The notes below the pieces were generated by a model. That model was not told where the DNA came from. It did no database searches and worked only from the letters and a program-made list of their open reading frames with translations. Below, piece by piece: positions 1 through 8,950 of a stretch of DNA of 64,000 nt. The stretch lies in assembly GCA_013112635.1 (NCBI GenBank), contig JABFGF010000001.1, forward strand, positions 744,001 through 808,000. The letters run 5' to 3'. Source of the stretch: Calditrichota bacterium. GTDB lineage: Bacteria; Calditrichota; Calditrichia; Calditrichales; J004. The translations under genes and the position numbers were made by a program. The number at the start of each line of letters is the position of its first letter. Positions within the stretch are counted from its first letter, which is position 1.

Positions 1-570
1 ATAACCCAAATCGCGCATAACTTTCAGGCTGCGCATATCGACCACCAAGTTGCCATAGCCAAACATACTTCCTCTTTCGGTTAGCAAGATTCGTTCGCTG
101 CCGGCATCTTTAATTTTATTTATTGATGCCGATAAATCTCCCCCAGCAAGAAATTGGCCTTTTTTTATATTTACTACCACACCGGATTTTGCAACTGCCT
201 GCAACAAACTGGTTTGCATGGATAAAAACGCAGGGATTTGTACAATGTCTAAAACCTCGGCACACGCCTCTGCATCATGCGCATTATGGATATCAGAAAG
301 AAGCAGGACATTAAAAGTATCTTTTACTTTTTGCAAAATTTTTAATCCTTTTTCCAACCCGGGCCCTTGATATGATGATGCAGATGATCGATTATCTTTT
401 AGATAAGAGGATTTGAAAACAAAGGGGATTTCCAGCTTTTCACTGATTTTTTTCAGCGTTTCTGCCGTATGCATTACGACCTCTTCTGATTCAATAACAC
501 AAGGTCCTGCAATTAACAATAAAGGATTTCCCTGGCCAATTTTGATTTTACCAACCTGTACAATCTGCAT
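1..570 (-). CDS. kdsA: 3-deoxy-8-phosphooctulonate synthase, partial
   Basis: Condenses phosphoenolpyruvate with arabinose 5-phosphate to make KDO 8-phosphate, the precursor of the inner-core sugar of lipopolysaccharide; a cytoplasmic enzyme. The 190 visible residues start MQIVQVGKIKIG and contain family signatures: LLLIAGPCVIES near residue 20, FKSSYLKDNRSS, LLSDIHNA, and VDMRSLKVMRDLGY at the window edge. The C-terminal third lies outside the window, so completeness cannot be judged. The ATG at 568-570 is preceded by a weak purine stretch (ACGAGA). It is divergent from rsmE. Its presence implies a Gram-negative envelope with LPS. Confidence 0.95.
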   Translation of the reverse strand, partial: MQIVQVGKIKIGQGNPLLLIAGPCVIESEEVVMHTAETLKKISEKLEIPFVFKSSYLKDNRSSASSYQGPGLEKGLKILQKVKDTFNVLLLSDIHNAHDAEACAEVLDIVQIPAFLSMQTSLLQAVAKSGVVVNIKKGQFLAGGDLSASINKIKDAGSERILLTERGSMFGYGNLVVDMRSLKVMRDLGY

Positions 571-751
571 TATTTTCTCGTAAAAATTATAGATTTTTAT
601 TTCTTAAATGGACAGCTTTAAATATACATTTTTTTGGATTGCCCTGCAATGAAAGTCAACTAATCTAAACTTTATAATCCCCGAGGTGAAATGACTATGA
701 TCAAATCCAAAATATATTGCAATAAATCCTGTTCTTTCACAAATTCAACCC

Positions 752-1444
752 ATGGAATTATTTTACGCTTTCCCGGAAAACATCTCTGACAATTTACTTA
801 CTCTTGATTCTTTTGAAGCCAAACATTTGACGAAAACTCTACGCAAAAAAACAGGTGATGAAATTGATATTACCGATGGAGAAGGAAATCATTTTTCTGG
901 AATTATTGAAAGCTTGAAGCCAGGGCTTACTGTTAAAATTAGCTCAAAGAAGAAAATTAAAAAAGATGAACAAAACCTATCCCTTGGGATTGCTTTTATA
1001 CGCCCTAACCGTTTGGAATTTGTTCTTGAAAAAGGAACCGAACTTGGCGTTGGTTCTTTTCATATTTTCAGGAGTGAACATGCCAATTATTTTAGTGATA
1101 ATGAAAAGCGGTTTGAGAAAATTCTACGCCAGGCTATAAAACAAAGCAACCGTTTTTGGTTACCAAAATTGTATCTACATAAAGATTTTAAAAGTTTTAT
1201 TGAAAAAACAAATAACATCCCCTTAAAATTGGCTGCTATTGATCCGAACAGCCCGGGTATTAGCTCTCATTTTCCTATTAATTATACAGAAGAAACATTG
1301 CTTAGCATTGGGCCTGAGGGTGGTTTTAGTGATAAGGAAATAATTGTTTTAAAAGAAAATGGTTTTAAAGATGTTTCTTTGGGAAAATTTAGATTAAGGG
1401 CGGAAACGGCAGCTATAGCTGGGGTTGCCAAGCTAATTTTATAG
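752..1444 (+). CDS. rsmE: 16S rRNA m3U1498 methyltransferase
   Basis: RsmE methylates N3 of uridine 1498 in 16S rRNA using S-adenosylmethionine. The 230-residue length is normal for the family. The N-terminal PUA-like part contains HLTKTLRKKTGDEIDI. The SPOUT/trefoil-knot part carries the SAM-binding motifs LLSIGPEGGFSDKE near residue 185 and SLGKFRLRAETA near the end. No clear Shine-Dalgarno precedes the ATG. The gene is convergent with the SpoIIE-type phosphatase gene, with only 18 bases between stops and no obvious terminator there. Confidence 0.95.
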   Translation: MELFYAFPENISDNLLTLDSFEAKHLTKTLRKKTGDEIDITDGEGNHFSGIIESLKPGLTVKISSKKKIKKDEQNLSLGIAFIRPNRLEFVLEKGTELGVGSFHIFRSEHANYFSDNEKRFEKILRQAIKQSNRFWLPKLYLHKDFKSFIEKTNNIPLKLAAIDPNSPGISSHFPINYTEETLLSIGPEGGFSDKEIIVLKENGFKDVSLGKFRLRAETAAIAGVAKLIL

Positions 1445-1462
1445 TATTTTCAATTTTCTATG

Positions 1463-2905
1463 TCATATCTTCATTACTTTTAAAATTACTAAAGTAATAT
1501 CATCATCTTGTTTTCTATCTTTTCGCCACTCATCCCCTATCCTAAGTAAATTTTGGGCAATTTCATTTGGAGAAGCATCAGCAATTCCTGCAAAGGCATC
1601 TTTGATTCGTGGGATATCTAAAGTTTCATTTTGTTCATTAAACAATTCAATCAACCCATCTGACAAAAATAATAGTGTATCACCTGGATTCAAATTAGTT
1701 TCAAACGTTTTATATGGAAATGACTCGAATGCTCCCAAGGGCATCCCTTTAACAGTAACTTCCTCAACACTTTTTGTATCAGCACGATAAATAAAAAATG
1801 GCGGCATTCCGGCTGAGGAACCATACAATCTACCATCTTTGATTTTGAAAATCATCAAAGCCATATACAGATTGCCCAAACCCATTTTTTTTATTGTGTG
1901 TGTGCTCTCCTCAAAAAATGTGGTAATATCTTTTTGTTTTTCATGAGCAATAAACATACTTTTCATTATAGAAACCATGATCCCGGCTTTCATCCCATGA
2001 CCGGTTGCATCCCCAATAGCAAGAGTTAAAGTTCCATCTTCTGAAATATGATAGTCATAATAATCTCCACCAACTTCGGCAGCTGGTTTCATTTCAAAAC
2101 ATGTTTCATACCCGCCAAGTTCAGTCATACAATTAGGTAACATGGAAAGCTGCAGATCTCGTGCATCCTGCAATTCTTTAGATTTACGTGTGTCTTCAAG
2201 TTCCAATATCCGGAGTTCTAATTCATGTTGTTTTGCCTGCTGTTCTTTCAAAATGATTTGCTTATTCTTTCTTGAAAAGTCAGCAGCAAGATAAGCAGAA
2301 GTTGAAAAAATCAGGCCAATAAATCCAAAAGGGTAACCATTATAAATTCCATAATAGGCGTTTATTAAACCCATGTCCATAAAAACATCATAAGTAGAGA
2401 ACACAAACAGGAGAAAAAAACCAAAAGATAATACTTTTGCACCATCTTTCTGTTTTGTAATCCCAAAAACCATAAGACGAAATACCTCTATAGCCAAACC
2501 TATTTGAAAAATTATAACAAATTTTAAATTTGCTACTGGTTCAAATACAGCTAAAACACCAGTTACAATTAACCCGATTGTGATTATCCAAAATTGTTTT
2601 GGGATTACCAATTCAAAAATTGAATATATAAATAATAGCATAAAGATAGGGTTGTATGGCATAACCACACGATGCAATTGTAGATAGAAAAATTCATTTT
2701 CAATTGTTGCCTGAAAATCAAAGAATATATTTGCTGCAAATAGAAGCGTAAATAAAGCAAAATACAAATTGCTTTTTATATGGCGGTTATGCATGTAAAG
2801 TACGAAATGAAGCATGGTAAAGGCGACAGCAAAAGTAGTAAAAAAAACCTGTTGGTATAAATCAATATTTAGCATTACTAATTTTCTCGAATTGAAGTAA
2901 TCCAA
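1463..2905 (-). CDS. Membrane-anchored SpoIIE-type PP2C phosphatase
   Basis: A 480-residue protein with about seven hydrophobic segments in residues 10-210, a coiled-coil linker around 215-250 (rich in E, K and Q), and a C-terminal PPM/SpoIIE serine phosphatase domain. Metal-binding motifs are visible: VGGDYYDYH, GDATGHGMKAG, FLSDGLIE and DDITLVI. Family members usually dephosphorylate anti-anti-sigma factors in partner-switching pathways, with the membrane part as sensor. No STAS or anti-sigma partner is adjacent, so the target is unknown. Only seven bases separate it from the upstream nuclease-like gene, suggesting co-transcription with the pyr block or read-through. Confidence 0.85.
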   Translation of the reverse strand: MDYFNSRKLVMLNIDLYQQVFFTTFAVAFTMLHFVLYMHNRHIKSNLYFALFTLLFAANIFFDFQATIENEFFYLQLHRVVMPYNPIFMLLFIYSIFELVIPKQFWIITIGLIVTGVLAVFEPVANLKFVIIFQIGLAIEVFRLMVFGITKQKDGAKVLSFGFFLLFVFSTYDVFMDMGLINAYYGIYNGYPFGFIGLIFSTSAYLAADFSRKNKQIILKEQQAKQHELELRILELEDTRKSKELQDARDLQLSMLPNCMTELGGYETCFEMKPAAEVGGDYYDYHISEDGTLTLAIGDATGHGMKAGIMVSIMKSMFIAHEKQKDITTFFEESTHTIKKMGLGNLYMALMIFKIKDGRLYGSSAGMPPFFIYRADTKSVEEVTVKGMPLGAFESFPYKTFETNLNPGDTLLFLSDGLIELFNEQNETLDIPRIKDAFAGIADASPNEIAQNLLRIGDEWRKDRKQDDDITLVILKVMKI

Positions 2906-2912
2906 GGTTACG

Positions 2913-4655
2913 TCATTTGACCAGCAAAAGTTTTTTAACTTTGCTCTGCCCTATTGACTCAAGATGATATAAATAAATCCCACTAGATAACGTACCTGCA
3001 TCAAACTGTATTACATAGGGGCCAGCTGATTGTATTTCATTTACTAATACTTCCACTTGTTTACCTAGTAAATCATAAACTGTCAAGGATACTCTACCTG
3101 TTTTTGAAAGCGAATACCGAATATTGGTCGTTGAATTAAATGGATTTGGATAGGCTGGATACAACTCTATTTTATTTGGGATTTCCGTTTTATCTTCAAT
3201 AGAAACAGGACTTAATGAAGCTATATCCATAATTCTTGGCAAATGATCGGAAGCAATATTCGTATTTTCAGATAACAATCCGTAAGTATCCAATTCACTT
3301 TGGGACATAGCTAATGTATTTAATACAAAATGATTGCCCAATTCAATGTTGCTGTCAGAATATAAAATATAATCAAGTTTTCCCGGACTAAAAGAACTGT
3401 TATCATTTCTCCATGTGTAGCCCATGCGAATAGAAGTTTGTCTTGAAAACAAATCTGCTAAACCAGTATTGTCCCAATCAGGAAGGAAATCTTCCCCAAA
3501 AGTTGCTTCATTAACGATATCGCCTTCGGTAAGAGTTATAAGTTGTTGTGAATCGCCAACAAGGTTGAAATCCCCAAGATGGACGATTGGCGTATTGAGC
3601 GCAAGAGGAAATGGACCATCGCCTGAACGCCAGTTTCTCATAATTTTGATAATCTCATCTGCATCATTCTGGCGGCTTTCATTGTTTGCACAACAAGCCA
3701 AATGCGAATTTATGATAAGAAGATTTTGCCCTAATATGGATTCGGTCTGCAACAAAACGGCCATTGTTCGATCGGAAGTTGTCAATAAGGCTTGGTTTAA
3801 TACCGGATATTTTGAAACTACAACATTGCCATTACCCAGCTCTACGCTATATAATTCTGTTTCCTGAATCCAGTTAGATATCAGAGCCTTAACTTGATTC
3901 CCATCAGACTGCTCCTGGAAGCCCATAATATCAGGATTTAGAGCCTGAATTATTTTTTTAAAATGATCTTGCCGGTCTGTATCAAAAAGTCCGCTGCTCA
4001 AAGTGTTGTAAGTCATCATACGAACGTGTTGTTCAATATTTTTAACAAGAGGGATTATATTGAGCGGTTCAACATTATTTGTATCAACCACATAGGAGAA
4101 TCCTCCGGAAGCGTCAGGAACAAAATCCGTATTATCTGAAGAAGATAAAAATAACGAAAGATTATCAGGAGTAACCAAAGTTCCTGAGGTCATTGGAATT
4201 GAATTAAGACCAATGGCAATCTCAAACTCTTTTGATGTAATTGTTGGAGCACTTCGAATAATAATATCAGCCTGGCGAATAGCTGCTTCCCCGGTAGAAC
4301 TGTAGTAAATTCCATCACGACAACCAAAACACCACTCCAGTTCAGCGCCAATTCCATTTGTCTGGTGTCCTGTTTGATTGTTGTTATCTGTATCAATGAA
4401 CAGTTTAATACTATTTAAGTCTTGAAGTAGTTGTTTGGACGAGTGGAAAGCAATTTTTATAAAAAGGAAGTCTTTATCGTTGGTTATTTTAAAATCTGCA
4501 AAATCCTCAGAGCCATCCCCGGCAGCATCAGCGTAAGCAACTGGAATCTCAGTCCAATCTTCAAAAAGACCATCGATTGTAATTGCGTCACCGGCAAAAC
4601 CATATTTTACACAAATAAAAACTAAAACTGCTATTCTAATAAACGATGTCTGCAT
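2913..4655 (-). CDS. Secreted endonuclease/exonuclease/phosphatase-family protein with T9SS-type tail
   Basis: A 580-residue exported protein. Residues 1-21 form a signal peptide ending FAGDA. Residues about 23-180 form a beta-rich CBM9/DOMON-like domain (ITIDGLFEDWTEIP, LFIDTDNNNQTGH). Residues about 210-490 are the EEP fold, with catalytic signatures MTYNTL, GFQEQ, LGDFNLVGD and SDHLPR all present. The last ~80 residues are a sorting tail (YPAYPNPFNSTTNIRYSLS ... SSGIYLYHL) ending in basic KKLLLVK, typical of FCB type IX secretion cargo. The substrate could be nucleic acid or a phosphoester; I cannot tell which. It lies 13 bases downstream of pyrI on the same strand. Confidence 0.85.
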   Translation of the reverse strand: MQTSFIRIAVLVFICVKYGFAGDAITIDGLFEDWTEIPVAYADAAGDGSEDFADFKITNDKDFLFIKIAFHSSKQLLQDLNSIKLFIDTDNNNQTGHQTNGIGAELEWCFGCRDGIYYSSTGEAAIRQADIIIRSAPTITSKEFEIAIGLNSIPMTSGTLVTPDNLSLFLSSSDNTDFVPDASGGFSYVVDTNNVEPLNIIPLVKNIEQHVRMMTYNTLSSGLFDTDRQDHFKKIIQALNPDIMGFQEQSDGNQVKALISNWIQETELYSVELGNGNVVVSKYPVLNQALLTTSDRTMAVLLQTESILGQNLLIINSHLACCANNESRQNDADEIIKIMRNWRSGDGPFPLALNTPIVHLGDFNLVGDSQQLITLTEGDIVNEATFGEDFLPDWDNTGLADLFSRQTSIRMGYTWRNDNSSFSPGKLDYILYSDSNIELGNHFVLNTLAMSQSELDTYGLLSENTNIASDHLPRIMDIASLSPVSIEDKTEIPNKIELYPAYPNPFNSTTNIRYSLSKTGRVSLTVYDLLGKQVEVLVNEIQSAGPYVIQFDAGTLSSGIYLYHLESIGQSKVKKLLLVK

Positions 4656-4668
4656 TTAATCATCCTAG

Positions 4669-5115
4669 TTAACGTACTCGCAACTCATCGATATGAAAAA
4701 TACGCTCACAATAATCACAGCGCAGGCGAACCGGTGTGCGAGAAACTGTTTTAAACCGCGTGCCCATTTCTTCTACATTGGTGATGCATTTAGGGTTGCC
4801 GCAAATTGCTGAGTCAATTATTTCATCGGGGATTTGAACTAACCTTTTATTTAACACCTCATGGTTGCGAATAATTATAACATTTGCATTTGGCGCAACG
4901 AGGGCAATTGAGTTTACTTCGGCAGAAGTCAATTCTCGACCCTCAATCTTAACAATGTCTTTTTTACCGAATTTTTTACTGCTAAAATTAATTCCAACTG
5001 TTACAACGTCATCTTTGCCGGGTTTGATAATTGAAATAACCTGCAAAGCTTTATTAGCAGGAATATGATCAATTACTGTCCCTTCCTTTATCGGATCAAC
5101 TTTTAAATGTTTCAT
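4669..5115 (-). CDS. pyrI: Aspartate carbamoyltransferase regulatory subunit
   Basis: The regulatory chain of aspartate transcarbamoylase, which binds CTP/ATP and holds catalytic trimers together through a zinc domain. The 148 residues have the expected two-part structure. The N-terminal allosteric domain includes GTVIDHIPANKALQV. The C-terminal zinc domain has its four cysteines: CGNPKC and LRCDYC, matching the CX4C...CX2C pattern of E. coli PyrI. The start codon directly abuts the stop of pyrB, so the two are translated from one message. Its presence implies end-product feedback on the first committed pyrimidine step. Confidence 0.96.
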   Translation of the reverse strand: MKHLKVDPIKEGTVIDHIPANKALQVISIIKPGKDDVVTVGINFSSKKFGKKDIVKIEGRELTSAEVNSIALVAPNANVIIIRNHEVLNKRLVQIPDEIIDSAICGNPKCITNVEEMGTRFKTVSRTPVRLRCDYCERIFHIDELRVR

Positions 5116-6018
5116 TTACTGCACTCCTAACAAAGTTGAAAGTATCGCCTGGCGCATAAAAACACCATTCCCAGCTTGTTCAAAATAATATGCAGCCGGT
5201 AATTCGTCTACATCTGTATGGATTTCATTAACACGCGGTAATGGGTGTAAAACTTTGAAATTATCTTTTGCATTTGTCAATTGAGAAGCACGAATAATAT
5301 AAGCATTCTTAACACGCTCATACTCCTGGGGATCAGCAAAACGTTCCCGCTGAATGCGCGTTACATACATTACATCGAGGTTATCAACAATGTCTTCCAC
5401 CTTATCAAGAATATGATATTCAATATTCATCTGTTTCAAATCTTCCGTGATATAATCCGGCATGGCCAGGATTTCAGGTGAAATAAAATAAAATATAGGT
5501 GAGAATGTAGAAAGTGCGTAAACCAGAGAATGAACCGTTCGTCCGTATTTAAGATCGCCAACCAGGGCAATTGACAAATTATCTAAGGTCCCTTGCGTTT
5601 TGCTGATTGAATATAAATCCAGCATGGATTGTGTCGGGTGCTGATTTGATCCATCTCCGGCATTTACCACGGGAATATTGACCTGCTCAGAAATGTAGCG
5701 GGCAGCACCTTCGTTTGGATGACGAACAACAATAATATCTGAATATTGGTTAACAACCTTAACTGTGTCCGATAATGTTTCTCCTTTTTCAACAGAAGTG
5801 CCTTTTGTCCCGGACATCAGGATTACTTCACCACCAAGTTTTTTCATTGCGGAGTCAAAAGAAAGTTGCGTCCTGGTTGAGGGCTCAAAAAAAAGTGAAG
5901 CCATAACCTGCCCCTTCAGTTCCGGCCAAATTTCCTTATTTTCAATTTTTCCTGCCTTCTCAATTAAATCCAGTATTTGGTTTTTATCCAAATCGCGCAT
6001 GGATATTAAACTATTCAT
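5116..6018 (-). CDS. pyrB: Aspartate carbamoyltransferase catalytic subunit
   Basis: Makes carbamoyl-aspartate from carbamoyl phosphate and aspartate. The 300-residue length is normal. Carbamoyl phosphate-binding signature FFEPSTRTQLSF lies near residue 48, HPTQSMLDLY near 130 and LHPLPRVNEI near 260. A Shine-Dalgarno-like AAGGTGG precedes the ATG. It is followed immediately by pyrI. It is separated from the upstream pyrE-pyrF fusion by 235 bases holding an imperfect inverted-repeat element, so it may have its own promoter or rely on read-through. Confidence 0.97.
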   Translation of the reverse strand: MNSLISMRDLDKNQILDLIEKAGKIENKEIWPELKGQVMASLFFEPSTRTQLSFDSAMKKLGGEVILMSGTKGTSVEKGETLSDTVKVVNQYSDIIVVRHPNEGAARYISEQVNIPVVNAGDGSNQHPTQSMLDLYSISKTQGTLDNLSIALVGDLKYGRTVHSLVYALSTFSPIFYFISPEILAMPDYITEDLKQMNIEYHILDKVEDIVDNLDVMYVTRIQRERFADPQEYERVKNAYIIRASQLTNAKDNFKVLHPLPRVNEIHTDVDELPAAYYFEQAGNGVFMRQAILSTLLGVQ

Positions 6019-6045
6019 ATTTTGTCCACCTTGTAAATAATATTA

Positions 6046-6231
6046 GCCACGGTTTCACACAGATTAGCACCGATCTTAAACGTTAAAATTATTTTGAAAA
6101 CTTCCATCGACAAACATTTCATAAAGCAAAAAGTTTTATAAAATTAAAAAAGTGAATCACCTCAAAAAACTCTTTTAATCTTATAATATTTTTGATTTTT
6201 TTATCCTTGTTTTTCTGTGTTTATCCGTGGT
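6046..6231. repeat. Imperfect terminal-inverted-repeat element in the pyrEF-pyrB gap
   Basis: The gap is bounded by inverted arms. The left arm (6046-6074, with CCACGG and CACACAGATTAGCAC) and the right arm (6203-6231, with CTGTGTTTATCCGTGG) match at about 20 of 28 positions when one is reverse-complemented. The interior is AT-rich with no ORF. CACAGATTA/CCACGG-type strings are familiar to me as dispersed intergenic sequence in unrelated bacterial genomes; that is recollection, not a search result. It sits between two genes of the pyrimidine operon. Confidence 0.5.
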
Positions 6232-6253
6232 AAAAAAAGAATAATAGGATATT

Positions 6254-7660
6254 CTAAACAATTCTGCCGCATTCTTCCATTGCATCCCAGGCTTCTTTTC
6301 TATAACGGGCAGCTTCTTTCTTGGGATTGGTGCTGCTGATTATTCCACGTCCGACAATAATGGCGTCTGCACCACCGGAAATAGCCTGTTTGACAGATAC
6401 GTATTGCTGCCCCAGATTATCCCCACTTGAATCGAGATTAACACCGGGCATTAATAACAGCATATCCTGCGGAATTTTAGCCTTAAGCTTTTTTAGATCT
6501 TCTACATTTTTGGCAAACCCGATAAATCCTGAAACACAATCCTTATTATCTGCACCCATAGCGATTGTAGTCCTTGTATAGGTATCGCTAATTAAATTGC
6601 CTTTGGCAGACATTGCCGCTAACAAAAACGAGCTACAATTTGTATTGGTATCTTTAAACAAACCTTTTACAATACCTTCACCCGGCAAAGAATGTACAGT
6701 TACAAAATCCGCCCAATCTGCGATTTTGTAAACTCCCTCAAAAAATTGTTTACGTACTGTACTGCCAATATCAGCAAATTTACGATCTTCAAAAATTAAG
6801 AAATTCTTTTCGAGAGCCAAATCTTGTAGGCGCTTAACAAAACCCGGATCGAAATCATTTAATATATCCACATGGGTTTTAACCATAACAATTTCATCAG
6901 CCACTTTCTCAAGAATGTCAAAAAATGATTTCTGGTTGTCTACATCAAGTGAAATAATAAGATTGGATTTTTTTTCAATCATTTTGCGGATTAACCGGCT
7001 TGTCGCTTTGTTCGATGTAACATCTGAAATTGAATCAAGACTGTTAACTTGTTGAACCCCATGATCCTTGGCAATAAAGTTTTCCACAGCACTTTTTTGC
7101 TGGGCAGTTAAAAAGGATTCCTCAAACAGGGTTTCAATTATTTCCTGGATTGTTACAAGGGCATGAAGATTATAGTTATGCTTCTTCAAAAACGCCTGTC
7201 CTTCAAAACTCCTGTCAACAATTATTACAAAATCTTTTACAATCATGCCGGCATCCATCAGGGCATCTGCAATTTCAATTTTGCTTTCTCCTGTAGTCAT
7301 CACATCATCAATCACCAGGCAGGTATCGCCTTTTTTGTAAACACCTTCAATACTTTTACCAGTGCCGTATGCCTTTGGTTCTTTTCGTTGATATACCAAA
7401 GGAACATTTAATTTGGAAGATAAAATTGAAGTTACAGGCAAAGCTGTGTAAGGAATACCTGTTATCAAATCAAAGCGTAAATCTTCAACAGCATCCTGCA
7501 ATAAGCGGATAATTAAATCTGTAATTTTAGGAAAGGATACAATCAGCCTTAGATCAACATAAAATGGAGAAGTCAGACCCGACTTAAGTTTAAAAGAGCC
7601 AAATTTAATAGCCCCAATTTCATGTAATGAAAGGATTAGTTTTCTTTTAAGAGAATTCAA
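6254..7660 (-). CDS. pyrEF: Bifunctional orotate phosphoribosyltransferase/OMP decarboxylase (UMP synthase)
   Basis: A 468-residue fusion performing the last two steps of UMP synthesis. Residues about 1-200 are the PyrE phosphoribosyltransferase, with the PRPP loop CLVIDDVMTTGESK near residue 113. Residues about 220-468 are the decarboxylase, with catalytic FEDRKFADIGSTVRKQF near 297 and C-terminal DNLGQQY and VGRGIIS. The order OPRT then ODC and the decarboxylase motifs resemble the eukaryotic UMPS enzyme, not the bacterial PyrF type. The start overlaps the end of pyrC by 14 bases, implying translational coupling. Confidence 0.95.
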   Translation of the reverse strand: MNSLKRKLILSLHEIGAIKFGSFKLKSGLTSPFYVDLRLIVSFPKITDLIIRLLQDAVEDLRFDLITGIPYTALPVTSILSSKLNVPLVYQRKEPKAYGTGKSIEGVYKKGDTCLVIDDVMTTGESKIEIADALMDAGMIVKDFVIIVDRSFEGQAFLKKHNYNLHALVTIQEIIETLFEESFLTAQQKSAVENFIAKDHGVQQVNSLDSISDVTSNKATSRLIRKMIEKKSNLIISLDVDNQKSFFDILEKVADEIVMVKTHVDILNDFDPGFVKRLQDLALEKNFLIFEDRKFADIGSTVRKQFFEGVYKIADWADFVTVHSLPGEGIVKGLFKDTNTNCSSFLLAAMSAKGNLISDTYTRTTIAMGADNKDCVSGFIGFAKNVEDLKKLKAKIPQDMLLLMPGVNLDSSGDNLGQQYVSVKQAISGGADAIIVGRGIISSTNPKKEAARYRKEAWDAMEECGRIV

Positions 7661-8948
7661 CTTCTTTTCCCCTTGATTCGGTTATTTGATTATTGTGCCA
7701 GATTGTTTTGCCATTAATAATTGTTGTTTCAACTTTACCTGTTAAACTCATTCCGGCATATGGTGAATATTTTGCTTTTGTATAAAAATTTTCAGGATTA
7801 ACAATCCATTTTGTGCCAGGATTTACAATGCAAATATCCGCATAATTGTTGATTTGCAAAGAGCCACGATCTTTAATTTTATAAATTTCAGCCGGATTTG
7901 ATGACATCAATTCATTAAGTTTTTGTATAGATATTTTGCCCGATTGAACCAACTTCATCATCAATCCTAAACTGGTTTCCAAACCGGGAAAACCGGATGG
8001 TGCCAAATTGTATTCTTTATTTTTTTCATCAAGTCCATGTGGTGCGTGGTCTGTCCCAATTGTATCAACAGTTCCATCAATTATTGCCTGTTCAATGGCT
8101 TTGTTATCAGCTTCTGTTCTTAATGGAGGATTTACTTTGCCATAATTGCCGGCCTGTTCCAAAATCGTTTCATTTATAAAAAGATGGTGTGGTGTAATTT
8201 CACAAAATATATTTTTCAATCCTCTATTTTTTGCCGCTCTAATCATATCAATTTCCTCTTTTAAGGAAATATGGGCCAAATAGACTTTTGCTCCGGTCTC
8301 TTCAGCAAGGCGGATTAGAAGTTCTGTGGCTTTGATTGCACAAATCGGGTTTCGTATTTTATTGTGATTTTGAATTGTTGCAGCATATTTCATTTCATGC
8401 TCTTCAACACAAGATTGAAGCTCTGCATGGATCATTACTGGTTTATCAATTTCCCTGGCCAACTTAAAAACCTGGCGGACAATTTCTTCCCGCTCTACAA
8501 CATACCCGGAACTTGATTCTGCCATAAACATTTTTATTGAAGCTATTGGTGCGGCCTTTCGAAACTGTTCTGAATTAAATTCCGTGACGCCAAAATTATA
8601 ACCAAAATTTACAAGGGATTTTGAAGCTGCTTTCCTTTTTTCCGTTAAACTGTCCATATCAAACGTGGCAGGTTTTGTATTCGGCATATCAAACATTGTG
8701 GTGATTCCGCCGCTTGCCGCTGCTTTTGATGCACTGAGCCAGTCTTCTTTATAACTCAGCCCCATATCACGGATATGTGTATGTACATCAATTATTCCGG
8801 GAAGAATTAGTTTTCCGGTACAATCAATTTGTTCTACATTTGAAAAGGATTTGTCGCCAATATAAATAATCCGGTCGTCTTCAATTAAAAGATTTTTAAC
8901 AGAGCCATCCGGGAACTGGCCATTTTTAAGAAATAAAGTATTTTTCAT
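7647..8948 (-). CDS. pyrC: Dihydroorotase
   Basis: Cyclises carbamoyl-aspartate to dihydroorotate. The 433 residues fit the class I, multidomain-type dihydroorotase. Metal ligands appear in GIIDVHTHIRDMG near residue 55, MIHAE near 176, LAHIS near 227 and GTDHAPH near 300. It is the first gene of the minus-strand pyr block. Its ATG lies two bases after the stop of a 27-codon leader ORF and ten bases after the U-run of a strong hairpin, so expression is probably controlled by attenuation. No Shine-Dalgarno is visible, which suggests translational coupling to the leader. Confidence 0.95.
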   Translation of the reverse strand: MKNTLFLKNGQFPDGSVKNLLIEDDRIIYIGDKSFSNVEQIDCTGKLILPGIIDVHTHIRDMGLSYKEDWLSASKAAASGGITTMFDMPNTKPATFDMDSLTEKRKAASKSLVNFGYNFGVTEFNSEQFRKAAPIASIKMFMAESSSGYVVEREEIVRQVFKLAREIDKPVMIHAELQSCVEEHEMKYAATIQNHNKIRNPICAIKATELLIRLAEETGAKVYLAHISLKEEIDMIRAAKNRGLKNIFCEITPHHLFINETILEQAGNYGKVNPPLRTEADNKAIEQAIIDGTVDTIGTDHAPHGLDEKNKEYNLAPSGFPGLETSLGLMMKLVQSGKISIQKLNELMSSNPAEIYKIKDRGSLQINNYADICIVNPGTKWIVNPENFYTKAKYSPYAGMSLTGKVETTIINGKTIWHNNQITESRGKEVEFS

Positions 8949-8950
8949 AT

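Noticed and set aside
123-314. Plus-strand 63-codon ORF at the left edge
   Set aside because: Lies antisense within kdsA and has no signature of its own.
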